This document shows positions 8,725 to 17,319 of a stretch of DNA of 60,658 nucleotides, piece by piece. The notes beneath the pieces were generated by a model that was not told where the DNA came from, searched no databases, and worked only from the letters and a program-made list of their open reading frames with translations. This stretch comes from Zoogloea sp. (GTDB lineage: Bacteria; Pseudomonadota; Gammaproteobacteria; Burkholderiales; Rhodocyclaceae). The DNA lies in assembly GCF_028689785.1 (NCBI RefSeq), contig NZ_JAQVCN010000029.1, forward strand, positions 1-60,658, in the 5' to 3' direction. The position numbers were made by a program, and so were the translations under genes. Every line of letters starts with the position of its first letter. Within the stretch, counting starts at the first letter, position 1.

Positions 8725-9803
8725 CGACTCCGATCCGCAGTCAGGATGACGCCCTGGCCTGGGTGAGCGCCCACGCCGGGTCCCTCAACGCGGGGGCGAC
8801 CGATGCCGATGCGGTGATCCCCGTGCTGGGCGCCGCCGGCTTCTTTCGCATCGGCGTGCCCGAGGCCCAGGGGGGCAGCGGCGGCAGCACTGCCGACGCC
8901 ATCGAGGCCATTGCCCGGGTGGCCGAGCGCTCGCTCACTGCCGCCTTCGTTTTCTGGGGCCAGCGCACCTTCATCGAATATCTGCTGCACAGCCCCAACG
9001 CCACCCTGCGCGCGCACCGTCTGCCGGCGCTGCTGGCGGGCGAGCTGGCCGGGGCCACCGGGCTGTCCAATGCGATGAAGTTCCTGTCGGGCATCGAGAG
9101 CCTGTCCATCAGCGCCACCCCGGCGGGGCCGGGTTGGCGGCTGGACGGCCATCTGCCCTGGGTTACCAACCTGCGCCGGCCCGGCTTTGGCGTGGCTGCC
9201 GCGGTGCAGCCGACGGGCGGTGAGCCGCCGGCCATCGTCGCCTTCTTCGACGACACCCCGGGCATTCACCGCAGTGCCGACCTTGAGCTGCTGGCCCTGT
9301 GCGGCAGCAACACCGCCGCCATCGACATCCGTGGCGTGGCCTCCGGGCCCGAACACCTGATCCATGCCGATGCACGCAGCTTCATCCCCACGGTGCGGCC
9401 GGGCTTTCTGGGCCTGCAGTGCGGCATGGCCATCGGTCTGGCCCGGGCCAGCCTGGCGGCCTCCCGGGCCTCGGGCAGCGCGGCGCGCTCCGGCTTGCTG
9501 CCGCGCGTCGAGCGGGTCGACGCCGAGCTGGCCGAGGCGGTGGCCGAACTCAAGGCTGGCGTGCTCGACGGGCGTTTTGCACCCCAGGCCGCGCCCCTGT
9601 TCCACATCCGCATCCGCCTGGCCGCGCTGGTGCGCGAAGCGGTGGACCTGGAGCTGGACGCCACCGGTGGCCGGGCCTACCTGGTGGCCACTACCGGTGA
9701 CTTTGCCCGGCGCTGGCTGGAGGCGGCCTTTGTGCCGGTGGTCACTCCCAGCCTGACCCAGCTCCATGGCGAGCTGGCCCGCCAGGCGGCGCTGGCCGCA
9801 TGA
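8721..9803 (+). CDS. Acyl-CoA-dehydrogenase-like flavoprotein (SfnB/DszC type)
   Basis: This 360-residue protein has the acyl-CoA dehydrogenase fold. The N-terminal helical domain includes LGAAGFFRIGVPEAQGGSGG and ATGLSNAMKFLSG, the beta-domain runs about 130-210, and the C-terminal helices include RASLAASR and LELDATGGRAYLVATTGDFA. It lacks an obvious catalytic glutamate, which fits oxygen-using members such as DszC and SfnB rather than beta-oxidation enzymes. Its place between a CMD protein and an SsuABC-type importer makes oxidative release of sulfur from an organosulfur compound the likely role; this is inference from context. ATGA overlaps on both sides. Confidence 0.85.
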   Translation: MTTPIRSQDDALAWVSAHAGSLNAGATDADAVIPVLGAAGFFRIGVPEAQGGSGGSTADAIEAIARVAERSLTAAFVFWGQRTFIEYLLHSPNATLRAHRLPALLAGELAGATGLSNAMKFLSGIESLSISATPAGPGWRLDGHLPWVTNLRRPGFGVAAAVQPTGGEPPAIVAFFDDTPGIHRSADLELLALCGSNTAAIDIRGVASGPEHLIHADARSFIPTVRPGFLGLQCGMAIGLARASLAASRASGSAARSGLLPRVERVDAELAEAVAELKAGVLDGRFAPQAAPLFHIRIRLAALVREAVDLELDATGGRAYLVATTGDFARRWLEAAFVPVVTPSLTQLHGELARQAALAA

Positions 9804-10600
9804 ACGCCCCGGCCGTCGCCCCTTCGGCGCTGGCGCCAGCTCCGGCCAGCGAGGCCGTGCTGGCCGCCCGCGACCTGTCCTTCGCCCATCCGGGCATCGG
9901 CACGGTGTTCGAGGGGGTGTCCCTGCGCATCCGCCGGCGCGAGATCGTCGCCCTGCTGGGTAGCAGCGGCTGCGGCAAGTCCACCCTGCTGCGGGTGCTG
10001 GCCGGGCTGGCGCAGCCGGCCAGGGGCGAGGTGCGCTTTCTCGATGCGCCGCTGGCCGAGCCTCACCCCCGCAGTGCGCTGGTGTTCCAGCAGCCCAGCC
10101 TGCTGCCCTGGCTGACGCTGGCCGACAACGTGGGTTTCGGCCTCGACTTTGCCCATCAGCCCCGCAGCGATGGCGCTGCACGCCGGGCCCGGGTGGCCGC
10201 CGCCATCGAGGCGGTGGGGCTGGCCGGGCGGGAGGCGGCTTACCCCGCGCAGCTTTCGGGCGGCATGGCCCAGCGCGCCGCCCTGGCCCGGGCTCTGGCG
10301 CGGGAGCCCGAGCTGCTGTTTGCCGACGAACCCTTCTCGGCCCTCGATGCCATCACCCGCGCCGAAATGCAGGCCCTGCTGGTGGACGTGGTGCACCGCT
10401 GGCATTCGGCGGTGCTGCTGGTCACCCACGACATCGACGAGGCCCTGCTGGTGGCCGACCGCATCCTGCTGATGGGCGGCAGCCCCGGCCGGGTGCTGCG
10501 GGAATGGACCGTGGACATGCCCCATCCCCGTGACGAACACCCCGAGGCCCTGACCGCCCTGCGGCTGGCCATTCTCGGCGCCCTGCGCCATTCCAGTTGA
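9800..10600 (+). CDS. ABC importer ATPase, sulfonate/nitrate/taurine type
   Basis: This 266-residue nucleotide-binding subunit belongs to the SsuB/TauB/NrtD group. Walker A is GSSGCGKST. The Q-loop is ALVFQQPSLLPWLTLADNV, with the LLPW segment typical of this group. The signature is LSGGMAQRAALARALAREP, Walker B and D-loop are LLFADEPFSALDAITR, and the switch His lies in LLVTHDIDEALLVADR. It powers the permease at 11862. The ATG overlaps the flavoprotein stop, and its own stop precedes the binding-protein gene by only about 20 bp. Confidence 0.93.
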   Translation: MNAPAVAPSALAPAPASEAVLAARDLSFAHPGIGTVFEGVSLRIRRREIVALLGSSGCGKSTLLRVLAGLAQPARGEVRFLDAPLAEPHPRSALVFQQPSLLPWLTLADNVGFGLDFAHQPRSDGAARRARVAAAIEAVGLAGREAAYPAQLSGGMAQRAALARALAREPELLFADEPFSALDAITRAEMQALLVDVVHRWHSAVLLVTHDIDEALLVADRILLMGGSPGRVLREWTVDMPHPRDEHPEALTALRLAILGALRHSS

Positions 10601-10623
10601 ACGCATCCCCCGGGAGACTCCCC

Positions 10624-11862
10624 ATGCACGACGTCAAAGCGTCCCGCCCCATCCATATTTGTCAGTCGTCCGATTGCGACTGCGGCATGAGCCGCCGCGA
10701 CTTCCTGCGCCTGTCGGCCCTCACCGCAGCCAGCGTGGCCGCCCCCTTGCTGTCGGCCGGGGACGCCCGTGCTCAGGGCAGCGGCAGCGACGTGCCGGTG
10801 AAAATCGGCTACCTGCCCATCACCGACGCCACGCCTCTGCTGGTGGCCCATGGTCGCAAGCTCTTCGAGGCCGAGGGCCTTACGGTGGAGAAGCCGCGCC
10901 TGTTCCGCACCTGGGCGCAGATCGTCGAGGCCTTCGTGGCCGGGCAGGTGAATGTGATCCACCTGCTCTCGCCGGCCACCCTGTGGGTGCGCTACGGCAC
11001 CCGCTTCCCGGCCAAGGTGGTGGCCTGGAACCACGTCAATGGCTCGGCCCTCACCGTGGCGCCGACCATCAACAGCGTGGCCGATCTGGGCGGCAAGACC
11101 GTGGCCATCCCGTTCTGGTATTCGATCCACAACGTGATCCTGCAGCAGCTGCTGCAGGCCAACGGGCTCACCCCGGTGACCCGCGCCCGGGATGCCGGCG
11201 TGGCCCGCAACGAGGTGAACCTGGTGGTGCTGCCGCCGGCCGAGATGGTGTCGGCCCTGGCCGGCAAGTCCATCGCCGGTTTCATCGTGGCCGAGCCCTT
11301 CAACGCCGCCGCCGAGACCGCCGGCATCGGCAAGGTGCTGCGCCTGTCGGGCGACGTGTGGAAGAACCACGCCTGCTGCGTCACCTTCCTGGCCGAGCGG
11401 GACATCGCCGAGCGCCCCGAGTGGGCCCAGCGCGTCACCAACGCCATCGTCCGGGCCCAGCTGTGGACCCGCAGCAACCAGCTGGAGGCGGCCAAGCTGC
11501 TGTCCAGCAGCGACGACAGGCGCTACACCCCCCACAGCCCCCAGGTGCTGGCCAAGGTGCTGGCCACCACCGACTACGCCAGCTACGAGGCCAGCGGCGC
11601 CGCCCGCAACAAGGGCTGGTACCAGCGCCGTATCGACTTTCAGCCCTATCCCTTCGCCTCCTATACCGAGGAGCTGGTGAAGGTGCTGCAGAAGACGAAG
11701 CTGGAGGGGGACAACGCCTTCCTGCAGAAGCTCGACCCGCGCTTCGCCGCCCGCGATCTGGTGGATGAGCGCTTCGTGCGCAGGGCCATCAACGCGGTGG
11801 GCGGCCCGTCGGCCTTCGGGTTGCCGGCCGATCTGCTGCGCAAGGAAGTGCTGGCGGTGTGA
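10624..11862 (+). CDS. Tat-exported ABC substrate-binding protein (SsuA/NrtA-like)
   Basis: This periplasmic binding protein of about 412 residues has a twin-arginine signal (SRRDFLRLSALTAASVAAP, RR at 24-25). An unusual 22-residue N-terminal region precedes it with three Cys: C13, C18 and C20 (HICQSSDCDCG). The mature part has VKIGYLPITDATPLLVAHG, AFVAGQVNVIHLLSPATLWV and FIVAEPFNAAAETAG, typical of the nitrate/sulfonate/taurine binding family. ATG 10624 follows GGGAGA and is preferred over TTG 10597. Tat export suggests folding, or possibly cofactor or metal loading, before secretion. It is followed by the permease with a TGATG overlap. Confidence 0.9.
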   Translation: MHDVKASRPIHICQSSDCDCGMSRRDFLRLSALTAASVAAPLLSAGDARAQGSGSDVPVKIGYLPITDATPLLVAHGRKLFEAEGLTVEKPRLFRTWAQIVEAFVAGQVNVIHLLSPATLWVRYGTRFPAKVVAWNHVNGSALTVAPTINSVADLGGKTVAIPFWYSIHNVILQQLLQANGLTPVTRARDAGVARNEVNLVVLPPAEMVSALAGKSIAGFIVAEPFNAAAETAGIGKVLRLSGDVWKNHACCVTFLAERDIAERPEWAQRVTNAIVRAQLWTRSNQLEAAKLLSSSDDRRYTPHSPQVLAKVLATTDYASYEASGAARNKGWYQRRIDFQPYPFASYTEELVKVLQKTKLEGDNAFLQKLDPRFAARDLVDERFVRRAINAVGGPSAFGLPADLLRKEVLAV

Positions 11863-12608
11863 TGGTGCTGAATCTTGTATTGCCTCTGGCCGGCCTGCTG
11901 GCAGCGGCGCTACTGTGGGCGGCGGGTGCGGGCTGGCTGGCCGGTGTGACGCCGGTCGCCAGCGCCTTTGCACCCGTGCCCACTGGCGAGGCACTGCTGC
12001 AACTGGTGCAGGGCCGTGATCTCTGGGAGCACATATGGCTGAGCCTGCAGCGGGTGGCGGTGGGGCTGGTGATCGCCCTGGTGCTGGGCGTGCCTCTGGG
12101 GGTGCTCACCGGGCTGTCGGCGTGGTTCTCCAAGGCCACCACGCCCCTGTTCCAGTTTGCTCGCATGATCTCGCCCCTGTCGTGGATGCCCATCGCGGTG
12201 ATGGTGCTGGGGGTGGGGGACGCGCCGGTGTACTTTTTGCTGGCCTTTGCCGCGGTGTGGCCGATCCTGCTCAACACGGCGGCGGGGGTGGCCCAGCTCG
12301 ACCCCAACTGGTTGCTGCTGGCGCGCAGCCTGTCGGCAACCCGCCGGGAGACCATCCTGCGGGTGATCCTGCCGGGCATCACCGCCCACATCCTCACCGG
12401 GGTGCGTCTGGCCATCGGCATCATCTGGATCGTGCTGGTGCCGGCGGAGATGCTTGGGGTGTCGGCGGGCCTGGGCTACTTCATCCTCGATGCCCGCGAC
12501 CGGCTGGCCTATTCGGACCTGATGGCGGCGATCCTGGTGATTGGCGTGCTGGGCTATCTGCTCGATCACGCCGCCCGCAGCCTGCATCGGCGCTGGCTGC
12601 ACACCTGA
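11862..12608 (+). CDS. ABC importer permease (SsuC/TauC-like)
   Basis: This inner-membrane subunit of about 248 residues has six predicted hydrophobic segments, the first at residues 1-25 (LNLVLPLAGLLAAALLWAAG). It has the BPD_transp_1 coupling region LARSLSATRRETILRVILPG, which is the EAA-like loop that docks on the ATPase, and the conserved WIVLVPAEMLGVSAGLGYFI of sulfonate/taurine permeases. It is the last gene of the CMD-flavoprotein-ABC operon. GTG 11859 is an alternative start one codon upstream. It converges on the EAL gene with only 3 bp between stops, so there is no room for a separate terminator. Confidence 0.92.
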   Translation: MVLNLVLPLAGLLAAALLWAAGAGWLAGVTPVASAFAPVPTGEALLQLVQGRDLWEHIWLSLQRVAVGLVIALVLGVPLGVLTGLSAWFSKATTPLFQFARMISPLSWMPIAVMVLGVGDAPVYFLLAFAAVWPILLNTAAGVAQLDPNWLLLARSLSATRRETILRVILPGITAHILTGVRLAIGIIWIVLVPAEMLGVSAGLGYFILDARDRLAYSDLMAAILVIGVLGYLLDHAARSLHRRWLHT

Positions 12609-12611
12609 GGC

Positions 12612-13424
12612 TCAGCGCGACGGAACGCTTGAGCGCTGGGCGGGGGCCGCCGTTGGGCGGCCGAAGGCATAGCCCTGCTGCAGGGACTGCCCCACCTGAT
12701 AGTCGGTAGAGGCGTTTTCGATGTGGGTGACGATCAGGGTGGCGTCCTCGCGCAGCGCGCTGAGCCACTTCAGGCGCTCGTGCGCTTCGGGGCCACGGCC
12801 CAGCTTGCGGCTGTCGATCTTCACGAAGTGGGGATGGATGGCGCTGGCGATGTCCTGCCACTGGGCGGCGGAGGCCACGTTCACAGCCACCCGGAAGCCG
12901 TTGTTGCGGTAGTTGCGCAGCACGAAGGCCAGCAGATCGGGCTGAGCACTGGCCTCTACCGGCGTCTCGATCACGATGTGCTCCGGGCGCACCCCCAGCG
13001 CGTCCACTACACGCCGGAAAGCCCGGCCGTGGTCATCCCCCACGGCGGCCAGCAGACGCCCATGGACGTTGAGAAAGAGCGGCAGCGTGTTGCCGACCAC
13101 CAGCGCGTTGAGCAGATGCAGGGTGCGGGCCAGGCGGTCGAGAGCGATCAGGCGGGTGTCGTCGGTGGCGGTGGAGAACAGGGTCCATGGTGAAAGGCCC
13201 TGGTCGTCATCACTTGCGCTGCGCAGGAAGGCTTCGTGCCCGACAACGCGGCCCTCGGCATTGACGATGGGCTGGAAAGCGCTCGACAGCTCCAGGCCGA
13301 CCCAGTCCCCCACCACCCGTCCGTCGTCCCGACGGTGCAGTTGCTTGTCCGGAGCCTTCTGACGGGGCAGGCGTTCCAGGAAGGCGAGGGCCAGGGGATG
13401 GAGGGAAAGATCGGCGTCGGCCAT
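12612..13424 (-). CDS. Degenerate EAL-domain protein
   Basis: This 270-residue protein has an EAL-like fold over residues about 45-260. Recognisable stations are FQPIVNAEGRVVGHEAFLR (EAF in place of EAL), FLNVHGRLL, IVIETP, FVKID and a C-terminal YQVGQSLQQGYAFGRP. The catalytic DDFG region is replaced by VAVNVASAAQ, so both metal-binding Asp are missing, and the usual EGVE loop reads THIENA. A c-di-GMP phosphodiesterase role is therefore unlikely; a c-di-GMP effector or protein-interaction role is more plausible. ATG 13424 begins MADADLSLHP; the longer frame to 13601 runs into repeat DNA and is rejected. There is no GGDEF or membrane part. Confidence 0.85.
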   Translation of the reverse strand: MADADLSLHPLALAFLERLPRQKAPDKQLHRRDDGRVVGDWVGLELSSAFQPIVNAEGRVVGHEAFLRSASDDDQGLSPWTLFSTATDDTRLIALDRLARTLHLLNALVVGNTLPLFLNVHGRLLAAVGDDHGRAFRRVVDALGVRPEHIVIETPVEASAQPDLLAFVLRNYRNNGFRVAVNVASAAQWQDIASAIHPHFVKIDSRKLGRGPEAHERLKWLSALREDATLIVTHIENASTDYQVGQSLQQGYAFGRPTAAPAQRSSVPSR

Positions 13425-13540
13425 GGGGGCGCTCCTCGAAGGGGGTGAATACTCGCGAGCCGCCAATCTAGTGCCCCGGGCGGGGCGGGGGAACCAAGAA
13501 ATTGTGGAAACCTTATGCGCCGGGGCGGGGGCGCTCCGGT

Positions 13541-13602
13541 GGGGGCGAGTCCCCGGCCAATGTGACGCAATACACCGGAAAGCCGTCCTGTAAGGGCTCA
13601 CC
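13541..13602 (-). repeat. Dispersed intergenic repeat A (copy 2)
   Basis: On the minus strand this copy reads GGTGAGCCCTTACAGGACGG and ends GGGGACTCGCCCCC, matching 3197-3260. It lies upstream of the EAL gene. Copies share the TTGCGTCACATTGGCCGGGG core. It overlaps a tandem repeat at 13577-13660. Confidence 0.75.
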
Positions 13603-13660
13603 TAATTGAACTCGAAACGGAAAGCCGCCCCGCAAGACCCCACCCAATCGAATTCGACCC
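13577..13660. repeat. Diverged 42-bp tandem duplication
   Basis: Two adjacent 42-bp units (13577-13618 and 13619-13660) both begin GGAAAGCCG and share AAG, CACC, AAT and TCGA blocks in register. The second unit ends AATTCGACCC, part of the GTGGGGTCGAATT motif of repeat family B. It fills most of the gap between the EAL and redoxin genes. Confidence 0.6.
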
Positions 13661-13693
13661 CACAGCCCCTCCGGCCATGGGGCCGAGCGTCGC

Positions 13694-14314
13694 TCAGTCG
13701 GCGTACTTGATGGAGCAGCCGTAGGGCTTGGTGCTGGCGTGGCTCACCTTGCGGCCGGCGGCGAGGTCGGCGAAGGCCAGTTTCACGTAGTTGTCGGCCT
13801 TGGCGATGTCGGCTTTGTTGGCGGAGGGGATGCTGTCGATGCCGCCTTTGTACACCAGCTGCCCGGCCGGATCGACGATGTAGAGGTGGGGCGTGGTCTG
13901 GGCGCCGTAGGCCTTGCCGATCTTGCCGTCCGGGTCGAGCACCACGGCGGTGGGTACGGCGTTGCGGGCGCGGTTGATCTTGATGGCGGAGGGGCCATCC
14001 ACGTGGCCCTGCTTGTCCGGGGCGGAGGAGATGACCTGCAGCCAGACCACGCCTTTGGCGGTGAAGTCCTTCTGCAGTTGCGGGATGTTGCCGCTTTCGT
14101 AGTGCTTCACCACAAAGGGGCATTCATGGTTGGTCCATTCCAGGACCACCGTCTTGCCCTTGTAGGCGGCCAGGCTCACCGGCTTGCCGTCGGCGCCCTG
14201 GGCGGTGAAGGCGGGGGCGGGCTGGCCGATCTCGGCGGCGGCCAGGGCGGTGGTGGCGGTAAGGGCGATGCCGGTGGCGAGCAGGCTGCGGCGGAGGAGG
14301 GTGGGCAGGAACAT
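13694..14314 (-). CDS. Exported redoxin/thioredoxin-fold protein
   Basis: This 206-residue periplasmic protein has a signal peptide ending TTALAAA (about residue 27). The mature part IGQPAPAFTAQGADGKPVSL, then TVVLEWTNHECPFVVKHYES and TTPHLYIVDPAGQLVYKGGI, is an AhpC-TSA/redoxin thioredoxin fold. It has a single active-site Cys (NHECPFV, no CxxC) and a second Cys near the C-terminus (KPYGCSIKY), which may form a resolving pair. It starts 5 bp after the DsbD-like gene, so the transmembrane reductase probably supplies its electrons. A thiol peroxidase or disulfide-handling role is inferred. Confidence 0.9.
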   Translation of the reverse strand: MFLPTLLRRSLLATGIALTATTALAAAEIGQPAPAFTAQGADGKPVSLAAYKGKTVVLEWTNHECPFVVKHYESGNIPQLQKDFTAKGVVWLQVISSAPDKQGHVDGPSAIKINRARNAVPTAVVLDPDGKIGKAYGAQTTPHLYIVDPAGQLVYKGGIDSIPSANKADIAKADNYVKLAFADLAAGRKVSHASTKPYGCSIKYAD

Positions 14315-14319
14315 GGGGA

Positions 14320-16518
14320 TTACTCCTTGGCAAGGGAAAGAGAAAGGGATCTGACGGTGGCGGTGTCGATGGCCCCGAGCACGGTGGCCGGGGTCAGCAG
14401 CTGGGGCAGGACGGCCGGGGCCACGTCGCCCTTGCCGCCGGGGTAGAGCAGGTAGAGGGGTACGCCGGAGCGCCCGAAGCGTGCCAGATGGGCGGAGATC
14501 TCCGGGTCCTGATTGGTCCAGTCGCCCTTCAGGTAGGTGATGCCGGCCTGGCGAAAGGCGGCTTCCACCTGGGGGGCGGAGAGGGCCACTTTTTCGTTGG
14601 CCAGGCAGGTGATGCACCAGGCCGCGGTGAAGTTGATGAACACCGGCTTGCCCTCGGCGCGCAGGGCGTCGAAGCGGGCCTGGCTGTAGGGCTCCCAGAT
14701 CTTCCCGGCGGTCTGGGGGGCGCTCGCCGCCCGGGCGGTCTCGCCGCTGACCCCCAGGTAGCCGCCGGCCAGGGCCGCCAGCACGCTGAGCGCGGCCACC
14801 CCGCGGCCGCTGTGGCGGGCCAGGGGGCGGGCGCCGTGGCTGTGGCCGGCCAGCCAGGCGGCAAAGGCAATGGCCAGCATGCCGCCCAGGGCAATGGCGA
14901 TGGCGTTGGGGCCGGCCTGCTGGGCCAGCACCCACACCAGCCACACGGCGGCGCCATACATGGGGAAGGCCAGGGCTTCCTTGAGGCGCTCCATCCACGC
15001 GCCGGGGCGGGGTAGCAGGCGCTGCAGGGCCGGCCAGAAGGACAAGAGCAGGTAGGGCAGGGCGAGGCCCAGGCCCAGGCTGAGGAACACCGCCAGCAGC
15101 ACCGGGGCGGGCTGGCTCAGGGCAAAGCCCAGGGCGGCACCCATGAAGGGGGCTGTGCACGGGGTAGCCACCACGGTGGCCAGCACGCCGGTGAAGAAGC
15201 TGCCGGCGTAGCCCGGCTTGTCGGCCAGCCCGCCACCCAGACCGGCGGCGGAGGCGCCGAAATTGAGCACGCCCGACAGGCTCAGCCCGACCGCGAACAT
15301 CAGGTAGGCCACTGCCAGCACGAAGACCGGCGACTGGAACTGGAAGCCCCAGCCCACCTCGCTACCACCGGCCTTGAGGGCCAGTAGTACGCCGGCCAGC
15401 ACACCGAAGCTGGCCAGCACCCCGGCCGTGTAGGCCAGGCCCTGCAGGCGGGTGTGGCCGGGGGCCTGTCCGGCATGGCGCAGCAAGGACAGGGCCTTGA
15501 TGGACAGCACCGGGAAGACGCAGGGCATCAGGTTGAGGATGAGGCCGCCGAGGAGGGCGAAGAGGAGGGCCGCGCCGAGCTGCAGGCTGTCGTCGGCGCC
15601 CGGGGCCGTGCCCGCTGGCATTGCTGCCGCTGCGGCGGTGGGGGCTTCGTCCAGGCTGCCGGGGGCGGCGGCGATGGCCTGGGGGGCGATCTGGAAATCG
15701 TGGCGGCGGCCATCCGCGTCGGTGAGGCTGAGCACCCCTTCCACCTTCTCGCCGATGGCCGGGGGGGCTTCGCCGGCCTGGATCTCCAGGCTCAGGCGGT
15801 CGCCGTCGCGTTTCAGGGCCTGGGGGGCGCCGTGGTGGGTCTTGCCCCATTCCGCGGCGTAGAACCAGCCTTCTACGGGCTTGAGGGCGGCCAGGGCCGG
15901 ACCCTCGGCACCGAGACGCAGGCTGCGGGCGCCCTTTTCGAGGGTGACGGGAAGCGGGCTGGGCCGGGGCAGGGCGGCCCGGGTCTGTTCGATCAAGGGG
16001 CTGCCGGGCTGGCGCGGCACGCCAGCGGCGACCACCGGCAGGTCGAGGCTCAGCACCACCTGTTCGGGGATGCACACCTCGTTGCACACCAGCCAGTCCA
16101 CGCTGGCCTGCACCGTGAAGTGGCTGCCGGGTTTGAGGTCGGCAGGAACCTGGATGGGGGTCAGCAGGATGACCTGGTCGGCGTAGCCGTAGTTGCTCAC
16201 CGGGCCGGTGGCAAAGCGGCGGGGGGCTGGCCACTCGATGGGCCCGGCACTGGCACCGGCCGGCAGGGACCACTCTATGCGTGTCGGCAGGCCGGAGTCA
16301 CCGGGGTTGAGCCAGTAGGTGTGCCAGTGGGGAATGATGCGTTGCTGCAGCCCCAGGCGGATCGTCTCGCCGGGCTGCACGGCGCTGAACGGGGCCAGCA
16401 GGGCGGCCTTCACATGGGGCGTGTCGGCGCTGGCGCCGGCGGCCGAGGCGAGGCCCGGCAGGCTGGCGCAGAGGCCGGCCAGAAGGGCGGTGGAGAGGGC
16501 GCGATGGGGCTGGTTCAT
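14320..16518 (-). CDS. dsbD: DsbD/ScsB-like transmembrane thiol-disulfide reductase
   Basis: This 732-residue protein passes reducing equivalents from cytoplasmic thioredoxin to the periplasm. After a signal peptide (to about residue 26) comes an N-terminal alpha domain with the redox pair DWLVCNEVCIPE (C145/C149), a ScsB-type motif. An eight-helix membrane domain follows from about residue 313, with its two central Cys in LNLMPCVFPV (C333) and ATPCTAPFMG (C454). A C-terminal thioredoxin-like gamma domain has TAAWCITCLANEK (CxxC). All three redox centres of the relay are intact. Its partners are the redoxin downstream and possibly the Cys-rich secreted protein upstream. Confidence 0.93.
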   Translation of the reverse strand: MNQPHRALSTALLAGLCASLPGLASAAGASADTPHVKAALLAPFSAVQPGETIRLGLQQRIIPHWHTYWLNPGDSGLPTRIEWSLPAGASAGPIEWPAPRRFATGPVSNYGYADQVILLTPIQVPADLKPGSHFTVQASVDWLVCNEVCIPEQVVLSLDLPVVAAGVPRQPGSPLIEQTRAALPRPSPLPVTLEKGARSLRLGAEGPALAALKPVEGWFYAAEWGKTHHGAPQALKRDGDRLSLEIQAGEAPPAIGEKVEGVLSLTDADGRRHDFQIAPQAIAAAPGSLDEAPTAAAAAMPAGTAPGADDSLQLGAALLFALLGGLILNLMPCVFPVLSIKALSLLRHAGQAPGHTRLQGLAYTAGVLASFGVLAGVLLALKAGGSEVGWGFQFQSPVFVLAVAYLMFAVGLSLSGVLNFGASAAGLGGGLADKPGYAGSFFTGVLATVVATPCTAPFMGAALGFALSQPAPVLLAVFLSLGLGLALPYLLLSFWPALQRLLPRPGAWMERLKEALAFPMYGAAVWLVWVLAQQAGPNAIAIALGGMLAIAFAAWLAGHSHGARPLARHSGRGVAALSVLAALAGGYLGVSGETARAASAPQTAGKIWEPYSQARFDALRAEGKPVFINFTAAWCITCLANEKVALSAPQVEAAFRQAGITYLKGDWTNQDPEISAHLARFGRSGVPLYLLYPGGKGDVAPAVLPQLLTPATVLGAIDTATVRSLSLSLAKE

Positions 16519-16570
16519 GGGAAGGTCCTTGGTGCCGGCTCGTCAGAGCCGGCGGGGTGGTGCCGGGCCG

Positions 16571-17263
16571 TCAGTCGGCGGCGAAGCAGTAGAAGTAGCC
16601 CGCGCCGCCCGTGCTCACCAGGTTCTCCTGGCTGCAGCCGCGGCTGTCGTGGGTGGAGTTCCAGGATACGTTGCCGCCGGTCGCGCCCCGGTTGGTGCGA
16701 TCTGAGTGGCCGACGCGGACGGAGCCTTCGCCGCTGCTGGTGTAGTTGCGGCAGGTATGGTCGGCGGCGTCGGTGTAGGCGGTGCCGTCGGGCTTGGTGC
16801 CGGTGATGATGTCGTGTTCGTTGGGGGTTTCGCCAACGCCCTTGATGGGGGTTCCTTTCTCGGTCAGCGCGGTGGTGCGGTGCAGGTTGCTGCCCAGCTG
16901 CCCCAGCTCGACGGTGTCGCCGTGCAGGTGGGCGACGCTGTTGGCGATGATGGCGCCCTTGGCGTTGGCCCACGGGCCCTTGCCGATGCGGTCACGGGCG
17001 TTGACGGCGGGTTGGCCGCCGCTGGCCTGGGTGCTCAGGTAGGCGCGCCAGCTGCGATTGCCTGCACCAACGCTGGCAGCGAGCTTCTGGCAGTGAGCGT
17101 CGGCGCCGGCCAGGCCGCCCAGGTCGGCGCCCTTGCCCAGCCCGGTGCTGGTGACGAAGAAGCCGAGCGGGGCTTGGGGGGCGGCAGGCTGGGCAGCCTG
17201 TTGGGCGAAGGCGCCGGCGGAAGCGGCAAGCAGTACGCTGGCAAGAAACATACGGTTCATCAT
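16571..17263 (-). CDS. Secreted lectin/endostatin-like protein of unknown function
   Basis: This 230-residue exported protein has a signal peptide MMNRMFLASVLLAASAGAFA, then a short Gln/Ala/Pro linker and a compact domain. The domain (from LGFFVTSTGLGKGADLGGLA) has HCQKLAASVGAGNRSWRAYL, WANAKGAIIANS, and a C-terminal GGAGYFYCFAAD. This pattern occurs in bacterial C-type-lectin/endostatin-fold proteins. Four Cys of the mature domain could make two disulfides, which suits its co-transcription with the DsbD-like reductase 52 bp downstream. ATG 17263 is chosen because AAGGA lies 5 nt upstream. The ligand is unknown. Confidence 0.75.
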   Translation of the reverse strand: MMNRMFLASVLLAASAGAFAQQAAQPAAPQAPLGFFVTSTGLGKGADLGGLAGADAHCQKLAASVGAGNRSWRAYLSTQASGGQPAVNARDRIGKGPWANAKGAIIANSVAHLHGDTVELGQLGSNLHRTTALTEKGTPIKGVGETPNEHDIITGTKPDGTAYTDAADHTCRNYTSSGEGSVRVGHSDRTNRGATGGNVSWNSTHDSRGCSQENLVSTGGAGYFYCFAAD

Positions 17264-17319
17264 GGTTTTCCTTAGTGGGGTGTTGCGGTGAAAAGATCCT
17301 TCGGCCGGGGGCTCAGGGC

